Assembly (NCBI RefSeq): GCF_015207105.1
Contig: NZ_JADEXO010000071.1
Location: 1 to 32,666, forward strand
Length of the DNA: 32,666 nucleotides
Source of the DNA: a cf. Phormidesmis sp. LEGE 11477
GTDB taxonomy: Bacteria; Cyanobacteriota; Cyanobacteriia; Phormidesmidales; Phormidesmidaceae
Direction: 5' to 3'
Shown here: positions 1 to 8,327 of the stretch, in pieces
Numbering within the stretch: the first letter of the stretch is position 1
How the letters are laid out: each line of letters opens with the position of its first letter
Made by a program: the position numbers and the translations under genes
The notes under the pieces: model-generated
What the model was told of the DNA's origin: nothing
Database searches by the model: none
The model's input: only the letters and a program-made list of their open reading frames with translations

Positions 1-60
1 TGGCAACAGCGGTTCTAGAATTTCCCATTCGGTATCTGTCAGACTGCTGGAGTAGGCCAT
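1..60 (-). CDS. IS5-family transposase, N-terminal fragment running off the left edge
   Basis: An ATG at 60-58 on the minus strand opens a frame of 20 codons that leaves the window. It reads MAYSSSLTDTEWEILEPLLP, the characteristic beginning of IS5/IS4-type transposases (DUF4096-like N-terminal domain with the T-D-x-E-W-x-x-x-x-P-L-L-P pattern). The rest of the element, with the DDE catalytic core, would lie to the left. The terminal inverted repeat should fall between about 61 and 118 but cannot be fixed without the other end. The element abuts the truncated end of an SMI1/KNR4-like reading frame, so it may have inserted into that gene. The family call rests on only 20 residues, though the motif is distinctive. 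Confidence 0.7.
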   Translation of the reverse strand, partial: MAYSSSLTDTEWEILEPLLP

Positions 61-111
61 ATTCACTGAGATAGACGGTTCCTAGCAGTCTCGCGTATTT
101 CGTAAAAGATC

Positions 112-363
112 TCAAATGGACTCTATAGGGAGGAACTCGTAGAGACTAGGGCCGAAAGTACAATCTATAAATGGCCGAGGCCTTCTTCCGTTTCTCCATT
201 GATACAGTTCGTAGATCTCTTCGGATATAGGAACATTCAGTGGTGATCAGTGATCATAGATTTCTTGCCGAGACAAGCCTGGAATAAAAGACTCCATGTA
301 TTCCGGTTGAAACTTTTTCATCCATCGGGTTATCCGGCTCAATGAGCTACCTAACAGATCCAT
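112..363 (-). pseudogene. SMI1/KNR4-family protein remnant, broken by an in-frame stop and truncated at the IS end
   Basis: From ATG 363 the minus-strand frame reads MDLLGSSLSRITRWMKKFQP..., then FIPGLSRQEIYDH, a TGA at 249-247, and continues in the same frame with SPLNVPISEEIYELYQWRNG before a final TGA at 114-112. The pattern PGLSRxEI...P...P(S)EEIYELYQWRNG is typical of cyanobacterial SMI1/KNR4 (SUKH-like) proteins. Some of that superfamily are immunity proteins against polymorphic toxins; others have no known role. Homology appears to run through YEFLPIESI and then stop just before the transposase leader. One nonsense codon plus loss of the C-terminal half indicates a dead gene. It could be a functional short peptide, but that is unlikely. 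Confidence 0.6.
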
Positions 364-683
364 ATTCTTGCCTTTTTTATTGTGTAGATAAGCTTTTGCG
401 TCAAAAGCTACGCTTATTTCCAACACTGACAGGCGATGTCCTGAGGCATTTAGATAGTAGCGATCGCGATAGCCAGAGACAAACTGGACTGTGAAGTGAA
501 TATCAGATGACCCACCCTACTCACCAGTGACATACTTATCTTCGAGCATCACTTGTGAGTGTGCATCCGAGAAATGCTGTAGTCGGCTAAAAAGATATCA
601 GGCTTGTTACGAGTACAGTTGGTAATGCTGTCACTGCGATCTTTTCGTGGTTCAGCGATCGCACCAACTAAGACAAGCTCCTT
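364..683 (-). pseudogene. Decayed unassigned coding sequence (two frames, one internal stop)
   Basis: No intact gene spans this stretch, but the minus strand carries protein-like reading in two adjoining frames. One is open from 683 to a TGA at 551-549 and includes NKPDIFLADYSISRMHTHK. An ATG at 549-547 overlaps that stop and starts MLEDKYVTGE, which hits a TAG at 519-517. The same frame then continues with SSDIHFTVQFVSGYRDRYY and runs into the SMI1/KNR4-like ATG at 363. The amino-acid composition is plausible for a folded protein, and the pieces read like one gene with a frameshift and a nonsense change. I do not recognise the family. The alternative is chance open reading in a non-coding spacer. 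Confidence 0.3.
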
Positions 684-700
684 CTATCGCTATTTACCGA

Positions 701-1852
701 TCAAGCGCCTTTGCTCAGCGTGTAGTGATTTCTGGCGGGGGTCGCTATTGTGCCGTATAGCTGCTCTAGTAAGGTGATGTTGCGACTGAGGGTGTAGCGT
801 TCTAGGACACGCGATCGCGCCTTCTTCCCTAGCAGAGCCGTAATATCTGGATGCTCTCTGAACAAGGGAAACAGCGTCTGCAACTGGCTAGAGACTTTCT
901 GCGTATTCAAAATCACCCCCGCGCCCTGGTCTAGCACTTCTCCATCAGCGCCAGCATCGGTCGCTACGCAGGCAGTGCCACAGGCCATCGCTTCTAATAG
1001 CGACAGCGATAGCCCTTCTACCAAGGATGGCAAAATAAACCCGTCCGCACCCTGCAAAATCTCAATCCGCTGATCCTCGTTGGCCACGAAGCCCAGCCAC
1101 ACAATACTTTTGTCTGCATAGAAGGCCCTCAGCGAAGCTTCTAGCGGCCCGCTGCCAACGATCACTAGCTTGTCTTGCTCGTGCATATTCGCCGCTCGCC
1201 AGCCCTTTAGCAGCGACTCTACATTCTTCTCCATCGACAGCCTGCCCTGATATACGTAGAGCTGCCGAGCGTCTAACCGCTGCTTGATACTCGATCGTCC
1301 TGGCGCATACCGAGAGATATCCACGCCGTTTGGAATCACCGCTACTCGCGCTGCAGGCACGCCCAGCTTTACTAGCAGCGCCCGCTGCACCTGAGAAAAA
1401 ACAATCACCCGGTCATAGTTAGCTAGGCGCGGCGCATAGACCTGATAGGCCAGATGCTGCGTGCTAGAGGAAAGGTTGCGCCGCTTGCTGTCAAAGGCTG
1501 GATGAAACGTCGCTACCAGCGGAATGCCTAGATCCTGACAGATCTCCGGTAGCTTGAGATCTAGCGGCGATAGAATCAGTGAAGCATGTACCACATCGGG
1601 CCGTAGCTTTTGCAGCGTTTCGCTGAGCAGTTTGGCTGAACCCAACGCTGGAATCGTTAAAATCTGCGACTTAAAAATGAAAGGTAGTGACACCTCCTCA
1701 TAGCTCACAGAATCTTCGGCGGTGTCGTCTGGCTGAGCAAAATGTAGAAAAGTAACCCGGTGGCCCCGATCGAGTAGAGCATTCGTAATCTCTTTGCCAT
1801 AGGTAACATTGCCGCAAAAAGGAGATTTTTTACCGAGCCACGCAATATGCAT
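701..1852 (-). CDS. Glycosyltransferase family 4 (GT-B fold)
   Basis: 383 residues, a normal length for GT4 enzymes, which move a sugar from an activated nucleotide donor onto a lipid- or glycan-linked acceptor at the cytoplasmic membrane face. The N-terminal Rossmann half starts MHIAWLGKKSPFCGNVTYGKEI, with the Gly-rich acceptor-side loop. The linker holds VIPNGVDISRY, typical of the family. The donor-binding half has YQGRLSMEKN and the E-x7-E motif in PSLVEGLSLSLLEAMACG, followed by VATDAGA. No signal peptide or membrane span is seen. ATG 1852 is used because homology begins at once. It stands alone, separated by about 175 bp from the MFS gene upstream, so its polysaccharide pathway cannot be told from context. 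Two GT2 genes lie 4 kb away. Confidence 0.88.
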   Translation of the reverse strand: MHIAWLGKKSPFCGNVTYGKEITNALLDRGHRVTFLHFAQPDDTAEDSVSYEEVSLPFIFKSQILTIPALGSAKLLSETLQKLRPDVVHASLILSPLDLKLPEICQDLGIPLVATFHPAFDSKRRNLSSSTQHLAYQVYAPRLANYDRVIVFSQVQRALLVKLGVPAARVAVIPNGVDISRYAPGRSSIKQRLDARQLYVYQGRLSMEKNVESLLKGWRAANMHEQDKLVIVGSGPLEASLRAFYADKSIVWLGFVANEDQRIEILQGADGFILPSLVEGLSLSLLEAMACGTACVATDAGADGEVLDQGAGVILNTQKVSSQLQTLFPLFREHPDITALLGKKARSRVLERYTLSRNITLLEQLYGTIATPARNHYTLSKGA

Positions 1853-2028
1853 CTAGTTCTTCAAAGCGCTTCTTAAACCGTTCTAGAGCGTAAGTGAAAC
1901 CACTTATTAGCTACTAGCAGTATATGCATATTGTGTAGAGGCTATGACTATTCGGGGATCAGTTCTTTAAAACGACATACCCATCGCTCAGCCATTAAAC
2001 GAATCTCAGATAGATATCAGGCTGAATA

Positions 2029-3507
2029 TCAGGCGGTTTTCTTTGCCGCCGCTTTCACCAAAGACCAAGTGAAAAATCCGCCAATGGCCACCATCATCGC
2101 TAGCAGGCCAAATACGGCTCTTAGTCCTAGAAACGTCTCTGCGATTCCAGCTAGCGCCAGCGGCAAACTTAAGGCGATATTGACGACGTTGTTTTGCAAT
2201 CCAAACACTTTGCCTCGCATCTCTTCGGGCGTTTTTTCCTGAATAGTGGTCTGCATCGGAATGCCGATCATCGCCCCAAAGAAGCCTAGCCCGACGAGTA
2301 GTACCAGGCTAGGGCCGATCTGCGCCGGGGCCAGCGATAGCCCAGTCAAGGTCGCTGCCATGCCGAGTGAACCCGCTAGGCCGAGCTGTGGCCGAGAAAA
2401 TCGCTGTCCGAATTGACCGATAGCGATCGCACCCACCGCTAAGCCAACTCCACCCGCCGCTAGCAAAAAGCCAAACTGAGACGAGCGCAGTGTCGGAATT
2501 ACCTCCGCTAGCCGCACCGCCAGCACCGCCAGCGCCGCAAATACAGAAAACAGCACAGTCAGCTGAATTAAAGCGCTGCGTACCTGTACCTGCTTCTGCA
2601 GATACTTCAATCCATCCTTAATATCTTCCCAAGCCTTCGAGGACTGGGCTGGCTCAGTGATCACCTCATTCGTTGTGATCAGCAATAGCAGCACCCCCGC
2701 CACCGCGTAGCTGACGCCTACGAGTACCGATTTACCGACGCCCGTTCCTTGGTCAATAGGTGCTAGCCAGGCATCGGCTAGGGCTAGGGCTGGCTCACCC
2801 ACGGCAAATCCAATGATGACCGAGGCCATCATTGTGGTGGTATAGAGCGAGTTAGCCGGTAGTAAATTGCTTTCTTTGACGATCAAAGGAATGGCCGCCT
2901 GCTCTGCCGGAGCGAAAAACTGAGTCAGCGTCGAGATTAAAAAAGTATCTAGCAGCAGAATATAAAAGCCAACGGGCAACCCAGCGATATCCCAGCCTTT
3001 GGTCACCCAAAGCAGCGCAGGCAAGACGGCTACTAGCAGGCCACGCAGCAGATTCGTCATCACCAGTACGGGCTTCTTTTTCCAGCGATCTACGTATACA
3101 CCTGCTAGCGAGCCAAAGAGCACCGCTGGAATCGTAAAGGCGATCATGATGGCAGAGACCCAGCCGCTAATTGTCTGATCGGGCGACTTGAAGGTGTCAG
3201 AAATGATCGCAATCATCAAGACCAGATAGATCTTGTCGGCCATCTGCGAGAACACCTGACCGCTCCACAGGGTCAGGAAGTTGCGATTACGAAAAACAGG
3301 CCACAGCCCTGCCGTCCCCGAAACCGCTGTCTCAGACACTGCGCCTTGTGACTTGCTCTGTGACTTTTGGAGCCGAGACTTCGACTGTTCTAGTGAGACT
3401 TTGTCAGGTGAGACTTGGTTTGGCTGATCGGGTCTAGTGTGAGGAGTGCTGTGGCTGATAGATTCGCTATTGATATCTTCGATGTTGGGCTCAGGCTCGC
3501 GCAGCAT
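2029..3507 (-). CDS. MFS transporter (MFS_3 / enterobactin-exporter-like)
   Basis: 492 residues with about twelve hydrophobic segments from residue 70 on. The core begins [28 protein letters not shown], the usual opening of MFS_3-type exporters. The loop between TM2 and TM3 carries [19 protein letters not shown], matching the G-x-x-x-D-R-x-x-R/K-K signature. After TM6 a cytosolic loop has [12 protein letters not shown], and the second half includes [19 protein letters not shown], also typical. The first 65 residues are polar and rich in Ser, Gln and Lys and are probably disordered. The start at 3507 lies 17 bases inside the end of recO, suggesting translational coupling. The substrate is unknown; relatives export siderophores, drugs or lipids. 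Confidence 0.85.
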   Translation of the reverse strand: MLREPEPNIEDINSESISHSTPHTRPDQPNQVSPDKVSLEQSKSRLQKSQSKSQGAVSETAVSGTAGLWPVFRNRNFLTLWSGQVFSQMADKIYLVLMIAIISDTFKSPDQTISGWVSAIMIAFTIPAVLFGSLAGVYVDRWKKKPVLVMTNLLRGLLVAVLPALLWVTKGWDIAGLPVGFYILLLDTFLISTLTQFFAPAEQAAIPLIVKESNLLPANSLYTTTMMASVIIGFAVGEPALALADAWLAPIDQGTGVGKSVLVGVSYAVAGVLLLLITTNEVITEPAQSSKAWEDIKDGLKYLQKQVQVRSALIQLTVLFSVFAALAVLAVRLAEVIPTLRSSQFGFLLAAGGVGLAVGAIAIGQFGQRFSRPQLGLAGSLGMAATLTGLSLAPAQIGPSLVLLVGLGFFGAMIGIPMQTTIQEKTPEEMRGKVFGLQNNVVNIALSLPLALAGIAETFLGLRAVFGLLAMMVAIGGFFTWSLVKAAAKKTA

Positions 3508-4594
3508 GGGTGGATGGTGTAAAGCAGGTGTCGATAAGCGCAGCCGATCGGATAGGCCGATCTAGCTGATATTGGGCGTACTGGCGCAGGGCCTGTTCTA
3601 TGTGTCGCCACATCCGATGAGGGCCAGCAGCTTGTAGCGTGCTGTTGGTCGGTTTGGGACTAGATAAGAGTATGCCCTCTTTCATTGTGCCTGACATCGG
3701 TTCAAAGTGCGGGTCAGATGTTGAACTGACTTTGGAAAGGATGAGTTCGGGCTTGCTAAGCTGCTGCATCAGAGCCAGTTCAGCGGCAGTAAGATGGGTG
3801 ACGATGCCGAGGCGATTGGTAATGTCTTTGGTAACTTGCTTTTGTAGCGCCGGGCGAACGCTGCGATTTCGTTGGGTCGCTATAGGAACAGTAGCCGAGG
3901 GCTGAGCGGAGTCATAGTCTGGCCAAGTAGCATATTCTACGGTTTCTTCATTGGCGCTGAATTCGTTGCGGGCGGTGGCAATACGCTGCTCTATCTCTTG
4001 GAGGTGTTCGCTTTCTAGCCGCTCGATTTCTTCGAGAGTGACTGCGCCGCCAGAGCAGACGCTAAAGGCCACGCGCCAGTTGGGGTTACTCAGGTCTATG
4101 TCTAGCGGCGATCGCGACAAACAGCATCGATGCACTTCAGGGGCAACGCCTGCTAGGGCTAGCAAGTGAAAAGTTGCCTGAGCTAGGCACGGCAGGACAT
4201 TCGCCGTAGTAGCAGCCTCTATTCTAGCCAGATGCTCTATCAGCAAGTAGTAAAGCTCCTCCTGCGGCTGCTCGCTCAGGGCAAGAGATAGAACGATTTC
4301 GGCCAGGTATTGACTGGCGGTGAGTTTGGCGAGATCTTTGCTAAGGCCAGGAAAGGAGCGCACGGTTTCGGCTTGAACGAGCTTGTCGAGAGATTTGCCT
4401 TTGACGAATAGCGCCTCGTTGACGACAAACAAACCAGAGCGGCCAGCCAGCTTTGACTTGTGCTTGCGAGCGCCCGGCGCGATCGCCCTCACCAATCCAT
4501 ATTCTTTGGTCAGTACAGTCACCAGTCGATCGGCCTCGCCCATTGGCATCCCCTTAAGATTGATGCCCGTTGCCTTGTAATTTCGCTGTGCCAT
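3491..4594 (-). CDS. recO: DNA repair protein RecO
   Basis: RecO helps load RecA onto SSB-coated single-stranded DNA in the RecF pathway. The N-terminal OB-fold starts [44 protein letters not shown], a textbook RecO beginning (a-I-v-L-k...GE-D-x-x-v-x-l-x-t). It is followed by [26 protein letters not shown]. The helical C-terminal domain has the cysteine segment [12 protein letters not shown] and FSVCSGGAV. At 367 residues it is longer than the usual 240-300: residues about 200-320 form a polar insertion of low conservation before the end [22 protein letters not shown]. The ATG shares its A with the last base of the deoC stop (TGATG), and the MFS start lies inside the 3' end, so the three genes are likely one transcript. 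Confidence 0.9.
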   Translation of the reverse strand: MAQRNYKATGINLKGMPMGEADRLVTVLTKEYGLVRAIAPGARKHKSKLAGRSGLFVVNEALFVKGKSLDKLVQAETVRSFPGLSKDLAKLTASQYLAEIVLSLALSEQPQEELYYLLIEHLARIEAATTANVLPCLAQATFHLLALAGVAPEVHRCCLSRSPLDIDLSNPNWRVAFSVCSGGAVTLEEIERLESEHLQEIEQRIATARNEFSANEETVEYATWPDYDSAQPSATVPIATQRNRSVRPALQKQVTKDITNRLGIVTHLTAAELALMQQLSKPELILSKVSSTSDPHFEPMSGTMKEGILLSSPKPTNSTLQAAGPHRMWRHIEQALRQYAQYQLDRPIRSAALIDTCFTPSTHAARA

Positions 4595-5310
4595 CAGCTC
4601 ACCGCCTCAGCCTGCAGCTTGATGATATCCACGCCGCGAGAGGTGCCTAGCCTGTTGGCACCCGCTTGGACTAGGGCGATCGCATCTTCAACCGTGCGAA
4701 TGCCACCCGAGGCTTTGATGCCAATGCGATCGCCGCCAATTTGCCGCAGCAATTTCACATCTTCTACAGTCGCGCCCCCCTGCCAGCCCGTGCTGGTCTT
4801 CAAAAAATCAACGCCCGCATCTAGGCAAATCTCAGCGGCGAGCTGCTTTTCTGCTGGGGTCAAAATAGTTGTTTCTAAGATGGCTTTGATCGGGCGATCG
4901 CACAGCTCTACGATCGTGGCGATTTCCTGATGCACCCGGTTAGCCTCACCCATTTTCAGCCAACCGAGGTTAATCACCACATCTAGCTCGCCCACTCCAT
5001 TCTCAACCGCTTCTTGGGCTTCGTACAGCTTGACTTTTGCGGTGGTAGCCCCGCTAGGAAAGCCAATGACTGTGCAGACTTTAACCTTTTTGTCATACAG
5101 CCTTTCGACCGCTGTAGGCACGTGAACCGGATAGACGCAAACCGAGGCAAAACCATAGCGCTCGGCCTCATCACAGAGTTTCAAAATATGATCGGTCGTT
5201 GCCGCCGGAGCTAGCAGCGTGTGGTCGATCAGCGGAGCCAGCTCAATCTCAGCGGCGGCTTGCGATCGGCTATTGAGATCGTGAGAGCGAGGGTTGGCGG
5301 AAGGGGGCAT
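4594..5310 (-). CDS. deoC: Deoxyribose-phosphate aldolase
   Basis: The class I aldolase splits 2-deoxyribose 5-phosphate into glyceraldehyde 3-phosphate and acetaldehyde in deoxynucleoside catabolism; it acts in the cytosol. 238 residues, a TIM barrel with LIDHTLLAP at residues 27-35, [11 protein letters not shown] at 78-88, [13 protein letters not shown] at 107-119, the Schiff-base lysine K171 in [10 protein letters not shown], and the relay lysine K199 in IKASGGIRT. All the expected catalytic elements are present. The first 25 residues are a non-conserved extension. ATG 5310 is the only upstream ATG giving a full protein. It is the first gene of a deoC > recO > MFS run with a one-base overlap to recO, an order common in cyanobacteria as far as I know. 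It diverges from the glycosyltransferase at 5448. Confidence 0.95.
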   Translation of the reverse strand: MPPSANPRSHDLNSRSQAAAEIELAPLIDHTLLAPAATTDHILKLCDEAERYGFASVCVYPVHVPTAVERLYDKKVKVCTVIGFPSGATTAKVKLYEAQEAVENGVGELDVVINLGWLKMGEANRVHQEIATIVELCDRPIKAILETTILTPAEKQLAAEICLDAGVDFLKTSTGWQGGATVEDVKLLRQIGGDRIGIKASGGIRTVEDAIALVQAGANRLGTSRGVDIIKLQAEAVS

Positions 5311-5447
5311 CGGTTGCTTGATCTAGAAAGGAATCCGTTGTTGCAGCTTACTATTATCCTTCAAGTAGAGGGTAACGGGGGGCTTACACGGGGCAATCTT
5401 GATACAACCTTGCCGTCTGACGCCTGCTTTAGGGGCGGATTTAACGT

Positions 5448-6389
5448 ATGGATACGCCCCTAATTTCAGCTATTATCTGCACCCACAATCGTGAGCAGTA
5501 TCTAGGTGCAGCTATCGATAGCCTTTTGCAGCAGCGCTTTGAGCAGTACGGCAATCGCTACGAGGTGATCGTGGTTGATAATGCTTCGAGCGATCGCACT
5601 GCAGAAATTGCCAAGTCCAGACTCACCCATCCCAACGTTCAATATGTCTATGAGCCCACGCTGGGGCTATCGGTCGCGCGCAATCGGGGCGCAGCGGCGG
5701 CAAAAGGCAAAGTGCTGGCCTATTTAGATGATGATGCCGAGGCGAGCGACGGCTGGCTCGCGGCGCTATGGGAAGTCTTTGAGCAGGCAGAAAAAGTTGC
5801 GATCGCTGGCGGCAAAGTCACCTTGCTCTGGCCGCCAGACACAGCGCCGCCTGAATGGCTATCCGACGATTTAGCCAGCAGCCTAGGCGCATACGATCTG
5901 GGCGATCAGCCGATCTATATAGAAGATCCTGCCCTCACGCCGCGCGGGCTAAACTACGCCGTCCGCCAATCCTTTTTGACGGCCATTGGCGGCTTCGATA
6001 CTCACCTGGGCAGAGTCGGTAGCAACCTGCTTTCTAACGAAGAACAGCAGCTGACTCGCCTAGCCCTAGACGATGGCTGGCAAGTCGCCTATGTGCCCAC
6101 TGCCCTAGCCGCTCACAACGTCGCCCCCGAACGGCTTAAACGCGGCTGGTTTTTGCGGCGAAGCTGGTGGCAGGGCATTAGCGAAAGCTACCGCGAACAG
6201 GCCAGTGGTACAACCGGACTCTGGCAGCTCAGAGCGGGCGGCGAACGACTGCTGCGGGGATTATACAAAGCAGTCAAGCACAGCCGTCAGCCCGATCAGC
6301 AGTTTGGCAATTTTGCTTACGCCTATGGGCAAATTGCGTATTTAGGTAGCGTCGTTCGTTCTTGGATTGACCGTCAGCCTACGCCATAG
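5448..6389 (+). CDS. Glycosyltransferase family 2
   Basis: 313 residues with the GT-A fold of family 2. The nucleotide-binding start is ISAIICTHNREQYLGAAIDSLLQQ and EVIVVDNASSDRTAEIA. The metal-binding DXD region is LAYLDDDAEASDGWLAAL. The acceptor-side part includes GGFDTHLGRVGSNLLSNEEQQLTRLAL, where the acidic residues of SNEEQ stand where the catalytic base usually lies. The C-terminal 70 residues are basic and aromatic without clear membrane spans, so it is probably peripheral. It likely transfers a sugar to a cell-surface polysaccharide, but acceptor and donor cannot be told. Some cyanobacterial hormogonium-polysaccharide enzymes look similar; I do not assign that name. A second GT2 follows 67 bases downstream on the same strand, probably in the same transcript. 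Confidence 0.87.
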   Translation: MDTPLISAIICTHNREQYLGAAIDSLLQQRFEQYGNRYEVIVVDNASSDRTAEIAKSRLTHPNVQYVYEPTLGLSVARNRGAAAAKGKVLAYLDDDAEASDGWLAALWEVFEQAEKVAIAGGKVTLLWPPDTAPPEWLSDDLASSLGAYDLGDQPIYIEDPALTPRGLNYAVRQSFLTAIGGFDTHLGRVGSNLLSNEEQQLTRLALDDGWQVAYVPTALAAHNVAPERLKRGWFLRRSWWQGISESYREQASGTTGLWQLRAGGERLLRGLYKAVKHSRQPDQQFGNFAYAYGQIAYLGSVVRSWIDRQPTP

Positions 6390-6456
6390 TCCGTTCTTCC
6401 GTGTACCGCCTAATTCGCCAATCACCCCGTTACCCATCACTTTACCGACCACCCTG

Positions 6457-7398
6457 ATGACTTCTATCCCCGTCTCCGTTCTAATTCCAGCTAAAAACGA
6501 AGAAGAGAACCTGCCCGCCTGCCTTGCCAGTTTGACCCAGGCCGATGAAGTTTTTGTGGTCGATTCCGACAGCGACGATCGCTCCGTAGAGATTGCCGAA
6601 AGCCTCGGAGCAAAAGTCATTCAGTTCGACTTTAATGGTCGCTGGCCCAAGAAGAAAAACTGGTCTTTAGAAAATCTCCCTTTTCGCAACGAGTGGGTGC
6701 TGATCGTAGATTGCGACGAGCGGATTACGCCAGAATCTTGGGCTGAGATTGCCGAAAAGATCAAAAACCCGGATCTCGACGGCTACTACATCAATCGCCG
6801 CGTGTTCTTTTTAGGCAAATGGATTCGCCACGGCGGCAAATATCCCGATTGGAATCTGCGCCTGTTTCGCCACGCCAAAGGCCGCTACGAAAACCTCAAT
6901 ACAGAAGATATTCGCAACACTGGCGACAACGAAGTCCATGAGCATGTGATGATTCCACACGAAAAAGTCGGCTATCTCCAAGAAGACATGCTGCACGAAG
7001 ACTTTCGCGATCTGTATCACTGGCTTGCTCGCCACAATCGCTATTCCAACTGGGAAGCGCAGGTCTATTACAATTTGCTCACGGGGATGGGCGATCGCGG
7101 CACCATCGGCGCAAATCTATTCGGCGACGCCGTTCAGCGCAAACGCTTTCTCAAAAAGATCTGGGTTCGCCTACCCTTCAAGCCTTTTCTACGCTTTGTC
7201 CTGTTCTATATTTTGCGGCTGGGCTTTTTGGATGGCTATGCGGGCTACGTCTATGGGCGACTGCTCAGCCAGTACGAATATCAGATCGGTGTCAAGCTCT
7301 ACGAGCTAAAGTTCGGCGGCAGACTCAACAAAGTAGCCCCGTCAGACAATATAGAACAAAGTGAGTTGAAACAGAACAATCTCAAGCAAGTCGTTTAA
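6457..7398 (+). CDS. Glycosyltransferase family 2, WaaE/KdtX-like
   Basis: 313 residues from ATG 6457. A start 90 bases upstream at 6367 is possible but would add a Pro-rich leader overlapping the previous gene, and homology begins at IPVSVLIPAKNEEENLPACL, so I prefer the inner ATG. The GT-A core has VDSDSDDRSVEIAE, then IVDCDERITPE with the DXD motif. The stretch GKWIRHGGKYPDWNLRLFRH followed by NEVHEHV is the hallmark of the WaaE/KdtX-like branch, some of which add glucose or other sugars to lipopolysaccharide core. The C-terminal part carries basic and aromatic residues (KPFLRFVLFYILRLGFLDGY) that could anchor it to the membrane. With the preceding GT2 it suggests a small envelope-glycan operon. 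Confidence 0.85.
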   Translation: MTSIPVSVLIPAKNEEENLPACLASLTQADEVFVVDSDSDDRSVEIAESLGAKVIQFDFNGRWPKKKNWSLENLPFRNEWVLIVDCDERITPESWAEIAEKIKNPDLDGYYINRRVFFLGKWIRHGGKYPDWNLRLFRHAKGRYENLNTEDIRNTGDNEVHEHVMIPHEKVGYLQEDMLHEDFRDLYHWLARHNRYSNWEAQVYYNLLTGMGDRGTIGANLFGDAVQRKRFLKKIWVRLPFKPFLRFVLFYILRLGFLDGYAGYVYGRLLSQYEYQIGVKLYELKFGGRLNKVAPSDNIEQSELKQNNLKQVV

Positions 7399-7424
7399 CC
7401 TTCTCATTTTGTACACGATACTGA

Positions 7425-7542
7425 ATACTGTTGGCGAACTCCACGGTAGCGGCTAAAACCCAGCAAATTCGTTCTCAGCTCCTTGTTTAAACTAACAAGT
7501 TTTCCTAGGTTCAGCGTTCGATATTCAGTTCACCAACAGTAT
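7425..7542. repeat. Inverted repeat pair (16-base arms) downstream of the GT2 genes
   Basis: The arm at 7425-7440 (ATACTGTTGGCGAACT) is matched in reverse complement by 7527-7542 with one mismatch. The 86 bases between carry no gene but hold a small stem, CTTGTT (7482-7487) with AACAAG (7494-7499) followed by four Ts. That stem could be a weak terminator for the glycosyltransferase transcript. The whole 118-base unit could be a miniature element or a large stem-loop. It is not a coding region; the short open frame that starts at 7483 overlaps the TetR gene antisense and is likely chance. Confidence 0.45.
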
Positions 7543-7549
7543 CTTATAG

Positions 7550-7593
7550 GTTTTGAGAAGATAGGAAAGCGTATTTTCCCAAAACGTGTCTCA
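7550..7593. repeat. Two facing GTTTTGAGA-type motifs
   Basis: GTTTTGAGAAG at 7550-7560 on plus and TGAGACACGTTTT at 7593-7581 on minus lie in the spacer downstream of the TetR gene. The same short motif builds the repeat arrays at 13471-13528 and 23359-23417, and occurs singly at 14354. The match here is short, so shared origin is uncertain. Confidence 0.3.
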
Positions 7594-7653
7594 CAGGCGC
7601 TTTCTCGAAAGGTCCAAAACATACTTGAACAGTTGCGAGCAGTTAAGGTTTGC

Positions 7654-8259
7654 CTAGATATGCTCTCGCGATGCGTTCTCCTTGATGTAAGAGATAGCTA
7701 CAAGCAGTGCGTCTAACATGACCTGATAGCTGTCGTCAGCAGACCGAGTTAGGGTCATTAGATCTAGCTGTTCTCTCATAATGAAGCCATAGATAGCAGC
7801 ATTCACCATTCGCATACAGTCGACCAAAGCGTCGTTGCTTAGTTCATGTAGCTGAAGTGCGCTTTGGAAGAAGCTCAGTGAGCGCTGAATAATCTCACCT
7901 TCCTCTGGGTCTGTAGGTCGCATCTGATACTGCATCATCACGCAATAGCGAGCAGGATGGCGCTTCGCGTAGCTTCGAGCGGCTTGTGCCCCTTTGTAGA
8001 ATCGGGTTGTAGAGTTGGTGCAGCCAGCAGTTTGCTGCTGGCAATAGGCAAGATAGTCGCGCCAGATGGCGATCGCCAATGCCTGCCGAAGTCCTGCATT
8101 TCCATCAACATGCTTGTAGATAGCAGGCGGCTTAATCCCTAGCGCACGGGCAACACGATTGACGCCGAGACCCGCCTCTCCTTCGCTATCTAGACAGGAG
8201 AGCGCGGCGTTTGTGACATCTAGCGGCGTCAAGGAGTCTTCTTTTCTAGGCCGTCCCAT
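7654..8259 (-). CDS. TetR-family transcriptional regulator
   Basis: 201 residues. The N-terminal helix-turn-helix is clear: LTPLDVTNAALSCLDSEG (helix 1), then LGVNRVARALGIKPPAIYKH at about residues 32-51, the recognition helix with the A-x-Y-K/R-H motif of TetR proteins. The C-terminal ligand and dimer domain is helical and not assigned to a known ligand; it resembles the WHG/TetR_C_33 type in length. It is transcribed away from the amidase gene, and a perfect inverted repeat begins five bases upstream of its ATG. That arrangement implies autorepression and control of the amidase, with the inducer perhaps an amide or amidase-related compound (inference). Confidence 0.88.
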   Translation of the reverse strand: MGRPRKEDSLTPLDVTNAALSCLDSEGEAGLGVNRVARALGIKPPAIYKHVDGNAGLRQALAIAIWRDYLAYCQQQTAGCTNSTTRFYKGAQAARSYAKRHPARYCVMMQYQMRPTDPEEGEIIQRSLSFFQSALQLHELSNDALVDCMRMVNAAIYGFIMREQLDLMTLTRSADDSYQVMLDALLVAISYIKENASREHI

Positions 8260-8264
8260 AGGTA

Positions 8265-8285
8265 TTAGTTAACACTATTAACTAA
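8265..8285. promoter_or_regulatory. Probable TetR operator (perfect 8-base inverted repeat)
   Basis: TTAGTTAA (8265-8272), a five-base spacer, then TTAACTAA (8278-8285), exact reverse complements. The site sits between the divergent TetR gene and the amidase, five bases from the TetR start codon, and overlaps the predicted amidase -35. A 21-base dyad fits a TetR dimer. Confidence 0.75.
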
Positions 8286-8298
8286 ATGCGAATATACT
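8269..8298 (+). promoter_or_regulatory. Probable sigma-70 promoter of the amidase gene
   Basis: TTAACA at 8269-8274 and TATACT at 8293-8298 are separated by 18 bases, close to the bacterial consensus. The start codon lies 30 bases beyond the -10. The -35 lies inside the inverted repeat, so regulator binding would block polymerase. Confidence 0.55.
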
Positions 8299-8327
8299 AC
8301 TCATTATCAACCCTTTGGTAAGTACCT

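Noticed and set aside
4460-4930. 156-codon plus-strand frame across recO and deoC
   Set aside because: Antisense to two genes with strong family motifs; no protein-like pattern of its own.
6367-6456. Upstream start for the second GT2
   Set aside because: Adds 30 Pro-rich residues with no homology to the family and overlaps the previous gene by 23 bases.
7483-7716. 77-codon plus-strand frame downstream of the glycosyltransferases
   Set aside because: Overlaps the TetR gene antisense, spans the inverted repeat and shows no known motif or ribosome-binding site.
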